Assembly: GCA_023430775.1 (NCBI GenBank)
Contig: JAEYYY010000274.1
Coordinates: 1-21,718 of the forward strand
Direction: 5' to 3'
DNA from: Pseudomonadota bacterium
GTDB lineage: Bacteria > Myxococcota_A > Polyangia > Haliangiales > Haliangiaceae
Length of the DNA stretch: 21,718 nucleotides
Shown here: piece after piece, positions 8,532 to 15,164 of the stretch
Layout of the letters: each line of letters starts with the position of its first letter
Numbering within the stretch: the stretch's first letter is position 1
Notes under the pieces: generated by a model
Told to the model about the DNA's origin: nothing
Databases searched by the model: none
What the model saw: the letters and a program-made list of their open reading frames with translations, nothing else
Made by a program: the position numbers and the translations under genes

Positions 8532-8547
8532 CTTCGCGAGTGCGAAG
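8532..8547 (-). other. Short hairpin in rtcA-kinase gap
   Basis: Perfect 6-bp stem (arms 8,532-8,537 and 8,542-8,547) with a four-base loop, just downstream of the larger hairpin at the rtcA stop. It has no U-tract. It could act with that hairpin as a weak terminator or protect the 3' end of the rtc transcript. Confidence 0.4.
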
Positions 8548-8564
8548 CGTGTGCTTGCTTGCGC

Positions 8565-8588
8565 GATCTCGATCAACCGATCGAGATC
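8565..8588 (-). terminator. Strong hairpin across the rtcA stop codon
   Basis: Perfect 10-bp inverted repeat (arms 8,565-8,574 and 8,579-8,588, four-base loop). The rtcA TGA lies in the loop-side end of one arm. No T-run follows on the reverse strand, so it is either a Rho-aided or U-less terminator or an RNA-stability element between rtcA and the kinase. Confidence 0.45.
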
Positions 8589-9640
8589 ACGGCAGTCGCG
8601 CCTTCGGGCTCGACGCGAATCGGCACCGAAAGAAATTTCGCGATGGTGTCGATATTCGTCGTCGCGTGAAGCGATGGCGTCGCGCACCGATACTTTCCGC
8701 CGCCCGCGATCGCCATCGGGAGCAACAGCTGATCCGCGAGGTGCTCGCCGACGGGAACATCAGCGGCGAGAAACGCCGCGAGCTCGTCGCACGCACGTTG
8801 CGCCACCGTCTCCGCGCGCAAGCCCTTCTCGCCGTGCACGGTGACCAGCTCGCGCATCGCGCCGCGCTCGATCTCGAGCATCAACAGATTGGCCGGACCA
8901 CCGCGTAGCTCCCGCACCTCGCATTCGAACGGTGCGAAGCCGAGCCGCTCCTTGACGACGTCGAGCTCGCGCGTCGCGACGTGCGTCGGCAGTCCGGCGA
9001 TCAGGGCAACCGCATGGCGCGAGGTGACCGGACCCGCGGTCGTCAGATCGAGATGCGCCAGCGTGTCCGCGAGTGGTGGCTCGATCGACACGGCGAGCTT
9101 GCCGCGCTCGCTGACCTCGCGATCGTAGAAGTCGCGCTTGTCGCGTCCCGGCGGCGGCCCCGACACGAAGCCGTGGCGCTCGAGGGACAGCTCGACGCGC
9201 GCACCCATCGCGCGCAGGTGCGGCGCGAACACGCGATCGAGGAAGTCGAACGGTGGCGCCATCGGGTTATGCGTGCCGCCCTGGACGGTGAACCGCAGCG
9301 GGCGGCGCGCCACGATCGCTGGGATCAAGATGGTCTGCACGACGAGCGTGGTCGAGCCGGCGGTGCCGATGTCGAACGCGAGCTCGCTGGCGGTGTTCGC
9401 TTCGCGCGGCGTGAACTCGAGGTGCTGCGAGCCGACGCTGGCACCGCGCAGCTCCGCGTTGCACATCGCGGCCGCCGCTTGCACGCAGGTCAGGTGCTGC
9501 CTCCGCAACCCGGGCTTCGCTCGCCCGGCGCGGATGTTCCGCATCACCAGCGGCTGGTTGGTGATGATCGAGAGCGCGAGCGACGTCCGCAGGATCTGCC
9601 CGCCGCCCTCGCCGTGACTACCGTCGATCTCGACCGTCAT
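8573..9640 (-). CDS. rtcA: RNA 3'-terminal phosphate cyclase RtcA
   Basis: RtcA converts RNA 3'-phosphate ends into 2',3'-cyclic phosphates through an adenylated-histidine intermediate. The 355-residue protein matches the family's usual length (about 340) and has its landmarks: IDGSHGEGGGQILR (5-18), RAGRAKPGLRRQH (38-49), GTAGSTTLV (92-100), QGGTHNPMAPP (120-130) and HLADQLLLPMA (300-310), in which His300 fits the adenylated histidine. ATG 9640 was chosen because GSHGEGGGQ then lies at the family-typical position. This ATG overlaps the TGA of the upstream small gene (ATGA). It is in one operon with rtcB. Confident on family; physiological RNA substrate unknown. Confidence 0.96.
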   Translation of the reverse strand: MTVEIDGSHGEGGGQILRTSLALSIITNQPLVMRNIRAGRAKPGLRRQHLTCVQAAAAMCNAELRGASVGSQHLEFTPREANTASELAFDIGTAGSTTLVVQTILIPAIVARRPLRFTVQGGTHNPMAPPFDFLDRVFAPHLRAMGARVELSLERHGFVSGPPPGRDKRDFYDREVSERGKLAVSIEPPLADTLAHLDLTTAGPVTSRHAVALIAGLPTHVATRELDVVKERLGFAPFECEVRELRGGPANLLMLEIERGAMRELVTVHGEKGLRAETVAQRACDELAAFLAADVPVGEHLADQLLLPMAIAGGGKYRCATPSLHATTNIDTIAKFLSVPIRVEPEGATAVISIG

Positions 9641-9921
9641 CGATCCAGCTGAAATTCGCCGAAGCCCTCGACCTCGACCGAGCATGGTTTATCGGTTGCC
9701 CGGGTCGGAACCGGGCAGCCCGGTTCCACGTGCTCGACGACGAAGGTGATGTCGTCGCCTGTCTGCGTCCATCGGCCGTGCGCTTCCCTGGAGGTGCTGC
9801 CGCCCTTGCCGTCGTAAATACGCGCGAACCAAACGAACGTGTAATCGCCGTGCGCCAGCTCGAGGTTGAAGCTCTCGTTCCCGCGCGAGAAATAGAAGTA
9901 GGCGATGAATCCTTTGCTCAT
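9637..9921 (-). CDS. Small beta-rich protein A in the rtc operon
   Basis: A 94-residue protein with alternating polar/hydrophobic strands and no signal peptide: NLELAHGDYTFVWFARIY, a GRWTQTGDDITFVVE hairpin, two cysteines (CPVP and KPCS) and a closing EVEGFGEF strand. It is a paralogue of the 88-residue protein just upstream, sharing 'LA.(D)G', 'G.WT.(S/T)GD...F', 'C..P' and the final 'VGFG.F' elements. The G-W-x-x-x-G-D pattern recalls small lipocalin- or NlpE-like beta-barrels, but I cannot assign a family. Its start overlaps the previous stop by ATGA and its stop overlaps the rtcA start by ATGA. This argues for tight co-expression with RNA-repair enzymes. Confidence 0.85.
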   Translation of the reverse strand: MSKGFIAYFYFSRGNESFNLELAHGDYTFVWFARIYDGKGGSTSREAHGRWTQTGDDITFVVEHVEPGCPVPTRATDKPCSVEVEGFGEFQLDR

Positions 9922-10184
9922 CCGAAGGTCCCGAATCCTACAAGCTCGAGGCGGTCGCCGCGCAAGGTGCCTGTCGTTGGAAGCGCGCAGTCGCCGGAGC
10001 GATCGATGATCTCGAACACCAGCATATCGCCGCTGCGCGTCCACGTGCCACGCGCGGTGTGACTGGCGGTGCCCGACTCGTCCGAGCGCGTGACCAGCCA
10101 CATGAAGTTGCCGTCGTCGGCGAGCCCGATCTCGTACTGCTCGATCGCCTCGGGGGTCATGTTGACGGACTTGTAGCGCCGCAT
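9918..10184 (-). CDS. Small beta-rich protein B in the rtc operon
   Basis: An 88-residue paralogue of the following gene: 'GLADDGNFMWLV', 'RGTWTRSGDMLVFEI', 'CALPTTGT' and a final LELVGFGTFG. It has one cysteine where its partner has two, and a distinct basic N-terminus (MRRYKS). It appears cytosolic. It starts one base after the rtcB stop and ends with an ATGA overlap, so it is translated from the rtcB transcript. No known rtc component (archease, RtcR, Ro60, Y RNA) resembles it. It could be an adaptor, RNA-binding protein or inhibitor for RtcB/RtcA; this is inference from position only. Confidence 0.85.
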   Translation of the reverse strand: MRRYKSVNMTPEAIEQYEIGLADDGNFMWLVTRSDESGTASHTARGTWTRSGDMLVFEIIDRSGDCALPTTGTLRGDRLELVGFGTFG

Positions 10185-10185
10185 G

Positions 10186-11409
10186 TCAGCCCTTCACGCA
10201 AACGACCTGGCGCAGCTCGTGGACGACCTCGACGAGGTCAGCCTGCGCCGCCATCACCTTGTCGATCGGCTTGTACGCCATCGGCGTCTCGTCGATCACG
10301 TCGGCATCCTTGCGGCACTCGATGCCCTCGGTCGCCTTCGCGTGATCCTCGACGGAGAACTTCCGCTTCGCCTCGCCGCGCGACATCAAGCGCCCGGCGC
10401 CGTGGCTGCACGAGCAGAACGACTGCGGCTCGCCTTTGCCACGCACGATATAGCTACGGGCGCCCATCGAGCCCGGGATGATGCCGAGATCGCCGAGCCG
10501 CGCGCGCACCGCACCTTTGCGGGTGACGAACACGTCGCGGCCGAAGTGGTGCTCCGTGGTCACGTAGTTGTGGTGGCAGTTGACCGCGGTCTCGCCGAGC
10601 TCGAACGCCGGCAAGCCGCAGTCCTCCTTGCGCGCCGCCTTGACCACCGCATCCATCATCAGCTGGCGATTGGTCATCGCGTAGCGCTGCGCCCAGCTCA
10701 CCGCCTCGACGTAATCGTCGAAGTGGCGCGTGCCCTCCTCGAGATACGCGAGGTCCTTGTCCGGCAGGTTCTTGACGTGGCGCTGCATGTCGCGCTTCGC
10801 GAGCTCGATGAAGTACGAGCCGATCCGGTTGCCGACGCCGCGCGAGCCGGAGTGCAGCATGAACCACACGCGATCGCGTTCATCGAGACAGACCTCGATG
10901 AAGTGATTGCCGGTGCCGAGCGTCCCGAGGTGATTGACGTCGTTGCCCTGGCCGAGCTTCGGGTGCTTGTCGGACAGCCGCTTGTACTCGCGCGACAGCT
11001 CGCGCCACGCCACGCTCGGTGCTTCGGGCACGCTGCGCCACGCGCCGCGATCGCCCTTGCGGCCATCGTTGGTGCGGCCGTGCGGCACCGCCTTCTCGAT
11101 CGCGAGCCGCAGCTGCTTGAGCGAATCGGGAAGCTGCTTGGCCTCCATCGTGGTCTCGACGGCCATCATCCCGCAGCCGATATCGACGCCGACCGCCGCG
11201 GGGATGATCGCCTTCTCGGTGGCGACCACGCTGCCGACGGTCGCGCCGATGCCGAAGTGCACGTCCGGCATCACGGCGACATGGCGAAATACGATCGGTA
11301 GCCGCGCGAGGTTCTCGAGCTGGCGCTTCGCGGACGCCTCGATGGTGACGCCGCGCGTCCATGCCTTGATCGGCACGCCGTCGGTCTCGAAGATCTCGTA
11401 GTCGGACAT
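10186..11409 (-). CDS. rtcB: RNA-splicing ligase RtcB
   Basis: RtcB joins RNA 2',3'-cyclic or 3'-phosphate ends to 5'-OH ends using GTP and Mn2+, acting in tRNA/rRNA repair. At 407 residues it has the length of E. coli RtcB (408). Visible motifs include MPDVHFGIGATVGSV (47-61), VGVDIGCGM with metal ligand Cys79, GTGNHFIE (165-172), HSGSRGVGN (186-194), NCHHN (277-281) and CSHGAGR (334-340), where His336 fits the guanylated histidine. No canonical Shine-Dalgarno precedes ATG 11409. The upstream TerB-like gene ends 52 bases away on the same strand. The gene heads the compact rtcB-small B-small A-rtcA group. Confidence 0.97.
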   Translation of the reverse strand: MSDYEIFETDGVPIKAWTRGVTIEASAKRQLENLARLPIVFRHVAVMPDVHFGIGATVGSVVATEKAIIPAAVGVDIGCGMMAVETTMEAKQLPDSLKQLRLAIEKAVPHGRTNDGRKGDRGAWRSVPEAPSVAWRELSREYKRLSDKHPKLGQGNDVNHLGTLGTGNHFIEVCLDERDRVWFMLHSGSRGVGNRIGSYFIELAKRDMQRHVKNLPDKDLAYLEEGTRHFDDYVEAVSWAQRYAMTNRQLMMDAVVKAARKEDCGLPAFELGETAVNCHHNYVTTEHHFGRDVFVTRKGAVRARLGDLGIIPGSMGARSYIVRGKGEPQSFCSCSHGAGRLMSRGEAKRKFSVEDHAKATEGIECRKDADVIDETPMAYKPIDKVMAAQADLVEVVHELRQVVCVKG

Positions 11410-11461
11410 CGGAAGGGGTCCGCAGTGTGGCAGGTCAACCGGGATCAGACAAACGGCGCGA

Positions 11462-11830
11462 TCACGACGGGCGCTTGACGATCGCGACCTGCGCGACCTT
11501 GGTGCCGGGCTCGTGCTTCTTCGCGACGCGCGCCACCAGATCCTCGATCATCCGCATCTCGGCGTCAGACATGTCGTGATCGGCCTCGACCAGCTTCATC
11601 GCCTCGTAGATGAACATCTCGCCGACCGCGGGCGGGAGCTCGGCCAGCTCGGCAGGTGGCGCACCGGTGGCGAGCCAGGCATCGAGCTCGGCAGGCTCGA
11701 TCGGCGCACCGCCGATCCGGCTCATCAACTGCGCGACGCTCACGCGCTCCTCGTCGGTCACCACTCCATCGGCCCACGCCACCTTACACGCGAGGGCGAT
11801 GAAGGTTCGCTTCTGTTGGTCGGTCAGCAC
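11462..11830 (-). CDS. TerB-like protein
   Basis: This 122-residue helical, acidic protein carries the TerB/tellurite-resistance-like signature near its start, KVAWADGVVTDEER (16-29), with Asp21 and Glu27/28 in the positions of the family's putative metal site. A second helical half ends in a basic tail. TerB-like proteins occur in stress and phage-defence settings; their biochemical role is uncertain. It starts at GTG 11830, with a TATACT hexamer on the reverse strand about six bases upstream. It lies just before rtcB on the same strand, so it may be the first gene of the rtc operon. Moderate confidence in the family. Confidence 0.8.
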   Translation of the reverse strand: MLTDQQKRTFIALACKVAWADGVVTDEERVSVAQLMSRIGGAPIEPAELDAWLATGAPPAELAELPPAVGEMFIYEAMKLVEADHDMSDAEMRMIEDLVARVAKKHEPGTKVAQVAIVKRPS

Positions 11831-11835
11831 GGCTC

Positions 11836-11841
11836 AGTATA
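11836..11841 (-). promoter_or_regulatory. Candidate -10 element upstream of the TerB-like gene
   Basis: On the reverse strand TATACT, one base off the sigma-70 consensus, lies just upstream of GTG 11830. Transcription from it would be leaderless or nearly so. No convincing -35 is seen. Confidence 0.3.
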
Positions 11842-11864
11842 TCGAGCGATGCACCGCCGTGCCT

Positions 11865-11897
11865 GTCGGTCACGAAACCGAAGTATCCTTGACCGAC
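11865..11897. repeat. Inverted repeat in divergent intergenic region
   Basis: GTCGGTCA (11,865-11,872) and TGACCGAC (11,890-11,897) form a perfect 8-bp inverted repeat with a 17-base spacer, ending four bases before ATG 11902. The GTCGGTCA word also occurs at 11,819-11,826, inside the TerB start. It could be an operator or a 5'-UTR hairpin for the forward gene. Confidence 0.4.
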
Positions 11898-11901
11898 CAT
11901 C

Positions 11902-12288
11902 ATGCCGGACCCCATCGTCGCGATCGCAGGTCAACCTCTTCCTCCCATCGCGCCGATCATCATCGGCATGCTGCTCGGAGGCGGCATCGGTGCCGCGATC
12001 GGCAAGGCCAAGGGCCGCGTCGGTCTCGGTCTGATCCTCGGCATGTTCCTCGGCCTGATCGGCTGGATCATCGTCGCGGTGATCCCGTCGGCGAAGCAGC
12101 AGCCGCAGATGGCCTACGGCATGATGCCCAATGTTCCGATGTGTCCGACCTGCCGCGGTCCAGGCCGCTGGATCCCGGAGTCGAACGGCTGGGGTTGCGA
12201 TCGCTGCCGCCAGATGATCATGGTGCCGCCGCCGCCGCAGCAGGGCTACATGCAGGGCCCGCCGCCGGGCATGCCGCCGCAGGCCTGA
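11902..12288 (+). CDS. Small membrane protein with C-terminal zinc ribbon
   Basis: The 128-residue protein has two closely spaced hydrophobic segments (about 15-35 and 40-62) joined by a glycine-rich KAKGRVG turn and ending in LGLIGWIIVAVIP, a common small-membrane-protein pattern. A cytosolic-looking tail follows, with a zinc ribbon CPTC...CDRC (about 81-101), and a Pro/Gln/Met-rich end. The ribbon probably binds one zinc and may mediate protein contacts. It diverges from the TerB-like gene and is convergent with the PilZ gene, with only two bases between the stops. Function unknown. Confidence 0.8.
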   Translation: MPDPIVAIAGQPLPPIAPIIIGMLLGGGIGAAIGKAKGRVGLGLILGMFLGLIGWIIVAVIPSAKQQPQMAYGMMPNVPMCPTCRGPGRWIPESNGWGCDRCRQMIMVPPPPQQGYMQGPPPGMPPQA

Positions 12289-12290
12289 AG

Positions 12291-13010
12291 TCACAGGCTG
12301 GGGCGGGGCGTTCCTCGTTGCGGTTGCGCGAGCACCTGCAGGATGCGGGACGCCAGATCACCCGCCGGATCGAGGGCGGAGAGCCAGTGGGCGAGACCCT
12401 CGGGCTCGTTCACGTCATCACTGATGGTGACGAGCTTGGCGTTCGGGTGCTCGGCCTCGACGAACACGCGTAGCTCGGCGGAGATCGTGGCGGGCGTCGA
12501 ATCGGCGATCGCGACCAGATCTGGCTCGAAGTGAAACTCGCCGAGGCGGACGATGCCCTCGAGCGGCGTCGACGCATCGACCACGGCACACCCGACGGCA
12601 CGAAATGCCTCCGCCAGGCGCAACCGGCGCTCGACCGTGGCATCGACAAGCACGATCGACAGCAACCGGTCGCGGTTGTGCGATGCGGTCAGCGTCTCGT
12701 CCAGCAGCGCGTCGAAGTCCTTGGGGACCGTATCGAAGCCGATCGCGAGCGACGTGGCGCCGATACGCAGGATCCGTCCCGACAGGCGAAGCCACCCACC
12801 CTGCTTGGTATCGAAGCGCACCTCGAGATCGGCGTTTCGTCCGAGCACCCGCGCCGGCGCCGAGACGAGCGTGATCATCTCGAGGCCGCCACCGCAGACG
12901 TTCGCGATCCGCCCGCGAACCTCGTAGTCGGCGGTGCGCAGGCTGACGGTGCCCTTCGGCGTCACCCGGACACTCTTGCGGCGCTCGACAACTCCTCCAC
13001 GATCTCGCAT
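12291..13010 (-). CDS. PilZ domain protein with C-terminal receiver-like domain
   Basis: Residues 8-105 of this 239-residue protein form a PilZ domain, a cyclic-di-GMP sensor. It has the RxxxR motif (RKSVR, 11-15), and the second motif appears as NVCGGG (37-42), with Cys in place of the usual Ser of (D/N)xSxxG. Residues about 117-230 resemble a response-regulator receiver (SIVLVDATVERR, PDLVAIADSTP). Its phospho-acceptor alignment is shifted by one residue and the usual C-terminal Lys is not evident, so it may be a pseudo-receiver. AAAGG lies five bases before ATG 13010. It points away from the neighbouring kinase. Confidence 0.85.
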   Translation of the reverse strand: MRDRGGVVERRKSVRVTPKGTVSLRTADYEVRGRIANVCGGGLEMITLVSAPARVLGRNADLEVRFDTKQGGWLRLSGRILRIGATSLAIGFDTVPKDFDALLDETLTASHNRDRLLSIVLVDATVERRLRLAEAFRAVGCAVVDASTPLEGIVRLGEFHFEPDLVAIADSTPATISAELRVFVEAEHPNAKLVTISDDVNEPEGLAHWLSALDPAGDLASRILQVLAQPQRGTPRPSL

Positions 13011-13110
13011 CGGACCTTTCTGGAGGAAGCTATGTGCGTCGTCCAGCGGGCACCCTACCGCGACCCTCCTGCTGCGTCGAGGCGGGAATACCCGAGGACG
13101 ACATTGCCTC

Positions 13111-13127
13111 TCGCTGCGGCGCAGCGA
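13111..13127 (+). other. Hairpin upstream of kinase start
   Basis: Perfect 7-bp inverted repeat with a three-base centre, 26 bases upstream of the proposed GTG. It lies in the divergent region between the PilZ and kinase genes and may be regulatory, but a chance repeat in GC-rich DNA is possible. Confidence 0.3.
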
Positions 13128-13153
13128 CGAGAACCACAGTAGAATGCGCGGCA

Positions 13154-14170
13154 GTGGCAGTAGCGTTCGGTCCCTATCGCGTCTTCGAGGCGCTCGGCAT
13201 CGGTGGGATGGCGACCGTGAATCGCGCGGAGATCACGGTCCAGGGAGCGGTCTACGAGGTCGCGCTCAAGTGTCTCGACCCCGAGCTGGCGCGCGATCGC
13301 ACGTTCGTCCGCAGGTTCATCGCCGAGGCGCGGCTCGGGCAGTTGCTCAAGCACCCCAACATCGCCCGCACCCACGAGGTGGGCTGCATCGATGACACAC
13401 ACTTCATCGCGTTCGAGTGGGTCCCCGGCGTCACCGCGCTCCAGGTGTTCGAGCTCGCGCGCGATACCAGTCCGCCGCCGGTCTACATCACGCTGCGGAT
13501 CGTCACCCAGGTCGCGCGCGCGCTCGCATATGCCCACGATCTGCGCGACGAGAACGGCCAGAAGGTCGGCCTGATCCATCGCGACATCGCACCATCGAAC
13601 ATCATCGTCGGCGACAACGGCACCACCAAGCTGATCGATTTCGGCGTCGCCAAGTCGACGCTCGCGCACGTCAACACGGTCGCGGGCGAGGTGATCGGCA
13701 AGCTCGGCTACGTCGCGCCCGAGTACCTCAAGACCGGCAAGTGTGACATTCGCGCGGATGTCTACGCGCTCGGCGTGATCGCCTGGGAGCTGCTCACCGG
13801 CCGCCGGCTGTTCGAGGCGGAGACGCTCGATGCCGCCGAGGCACAGCGGTTCGCGCCGTTCGATCCGCCATCGAATCTCAACCCGCACGTGCCGCCCGAG
13901 CTCGACGAGATCATCCGGTTGTCGCTCACCGCGAGCCCCGGAAAGCGCTGGCAGACCGCCGCCGACTTCGCGGACGCGCTCGAGAAGCTCACCGAGCAGG
14001 CCGGGCTGGCGATTCGCGACGAGGACGTCGCCGCGTGGGTGATCGCCGAGTTCGGCGAGCCGATGCGCCGCAAGATCCGCGCGCGCACCGCCGACATCGA
14101 GAGCGACGTCGACCTCGACATCGAGCAGACGTTCGGCCGGCTGCGCGCGCGGACCGAGCCCGTCTCTTAG
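13154..14170 (+). CDS. Soluble Hanks-type Ser/Thr protein kinase
   Basis: The 338-residue kinase starts at a proposed GTG 13154, eight residues before the first kinase strand. A frame-open ATG at 13034 would add 40 residues with no similarity. Motifs: GIGGMATVNRA (15-25), Lys39 in VALK, Glu58, HRDIAPSN (142-149), DFG (162-164), VAPEY (187-191) and RADVYALG (200-207). The C-terminal tail (about 270-338) is acidic and helical with no membrane segment. It is transcribed divergently from the PilZ gene and convergently with the zinc-ribbon gene, the two stops sharing four bases. All catalytic residues are intact. Substrate unknown. Confidence 0.88.
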   Translation: MAVAFGPYRVFEALGIGGMATVNRAEITVQGAVYEVALKCLDPELARDRTFVRRFIAEARLGQLLKHPNIARTHEVGCIDDTHFIAFEWVPGVTALQVFELARDTSPPPVYITLRIVTQVARALAYAHDLRDENGQKVGLIHRDIAPSNIIVGDNGTTKLIDFGVAKSTLAHVNTVAGEVIGKLGYVAPEYLKTGKCDIRADVYALGVIAWELLTGRRLFEAETLDAAEAQRFAPFDPPSNLNPHVPPELDEIIRLSLTASPGKRWQTAADFADALEKLTEQAGLAIRDEDVAAWVIAEFGEPMRRKIRARTADIESDVDLDIEQTFGRLRARTEPVS

Positions 14171-15135
14171 AGCGAGTCGCAGTCGACGTTGTTCGTTCGC
14201 ACCTTGACCTGGACCGTCGCCGTCGCGCCGTCGGCGTACTTCTTCCACGCGGCGTCGCTGACCTCGCAGCGCTGCTTGCCGACGCCGGCGACATCGAGAT
14301 CGAGGTAGTGGACGTCGACGCGACGGCCGATCCGGCGCGCGCCGTGGGTGTTCGTGGTAGAGCCCGTCGGTAGACCCGCCGGATCGGTGATGTTCATGCC
14401 GGCACCATTCGAGACCTTCTTCTCGACCTCGACCCACTTGGTGACGGTGTAATTGCACCGGTCGTCCATCACCGGCTCGGACTTCGTGACGTCCTTGCAG
14501 TCGTATTCCTCGACGCGGCCGGTGCCATCCTTGTTGTCGACCCGGCGCGTCTTGCACTTCTTCTCGCCGGTCGGGATCTGCTTGGTCGAGCGCTGCTCGC
14601 GGTGGCAGGTGACGAGGCGCGCGTCGCTCGGCATCTCGTTGCGCCACTTCGTTTCCTTGACGTCCTTGTACTCGTCGATGCCGACGGTGCGCTCCCACGA
14701 GTGCGCGAGGACCTTGCCGCCGGCGTCCTTGGTGCGGTTGCAGTGGCGAACGCCGAGGACGATGCCGACGATCGCGACGATGCCGAGGACGACGAACAGG
14801 ATCCACAGCTTCGACTTCTTCTTCGGCGGCGGCTCGATGGTGGCCACGCCCTTGACGACCGCGGAGCCATCCATCGGCGAGCCGCAGTTCGTGCAGTTCT
14901 TGCCCGCCGCGCCCTGTGGGTTGTTGCACGCGGGGCAGTAGCGATCTGCGCCCTCGTACTTGTGACCCTGGACGTGGATCTCCTCGCCCTCCTTCGGGAA
15001 GTAGCGCTTGTCGGCGTTCTGCTTGCCGCCGCACTCGGGGCAGCAGCGCTGACTCTTCGCGAGCAGACCCTTGGTCTCGCAGAACTCGCAATCCCACAGC
15101 ATCTCGAACGTCGCCTTGACGTTTACGTCACCCAT
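14167..15135 (-). CDS. Zinc-ribbon membrane protein
   Basis: The 322-residue protein has an N-terminal zinc ribbon (CEFC at 16-19, CPEC at 32-35), a second ribbon (CPAC at 67-70, CTNC at 81-84), a Pro/Lys stop-transfer segment and one membrane helix (109-130). The remaining 190 residues are Lys/Thr/Asp-rich, probably extracytoplasmic, and contain a handful of cysteines (for example in VTCHRE and KKCKTRR) that could form disulfides. Topology is inferred from the basic KKKSK before the helix. It starts 29 bases from the divergent DUF4139 lipoprotein gene. The family is unknown; similar zinc-ribbon/TM proteins are frequent in myxobacteria. Confidence 0.8.
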   Translation of the reverse strand: MGDVNVKATFEMLWDCEFCETKGLLAKSQRCCPECGGKQNADKRYFPKEGEEIHVQGHKYEGADRYCPACNNPQGAAGKNCTNCGSPMDGSAVVKGVATIEPPPKKKSKLWILFVVLGIVAIVGIVLGVRHCNRTKDAGGKVLAHSWERTVGIDEYKDVKETKWRNEMPSDARLVTCHREQRSTKQIPTGEKKCKTRRVDNKDGTGRVEEYDCKDVTKSEPVMDDRCNYTVTKWVEVEKKVSNGAGMNITDPAGLPTGSTTNTHGARRIGRRVDVHYLDLDVAGVGKQRCEVSDAAWKKYADGATATVQVKVRTNNVDCDSL

Positions 15136-15164
15136 CGCGGCCCATGATAACGCGCTCGGATACG

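Noticed and set aside
10183..11301. Forward open frame over rtcB
   Set aside because: Antisense shadow; rtcB is unmistakable on the other strand.
13034..13153. N-terminal extension of the kinase at 13154
   Set aside because: The 40 extra residues are Arg/Cys/Pro-rich, contain a hairpin-forming sequence and have no kinase similarity.
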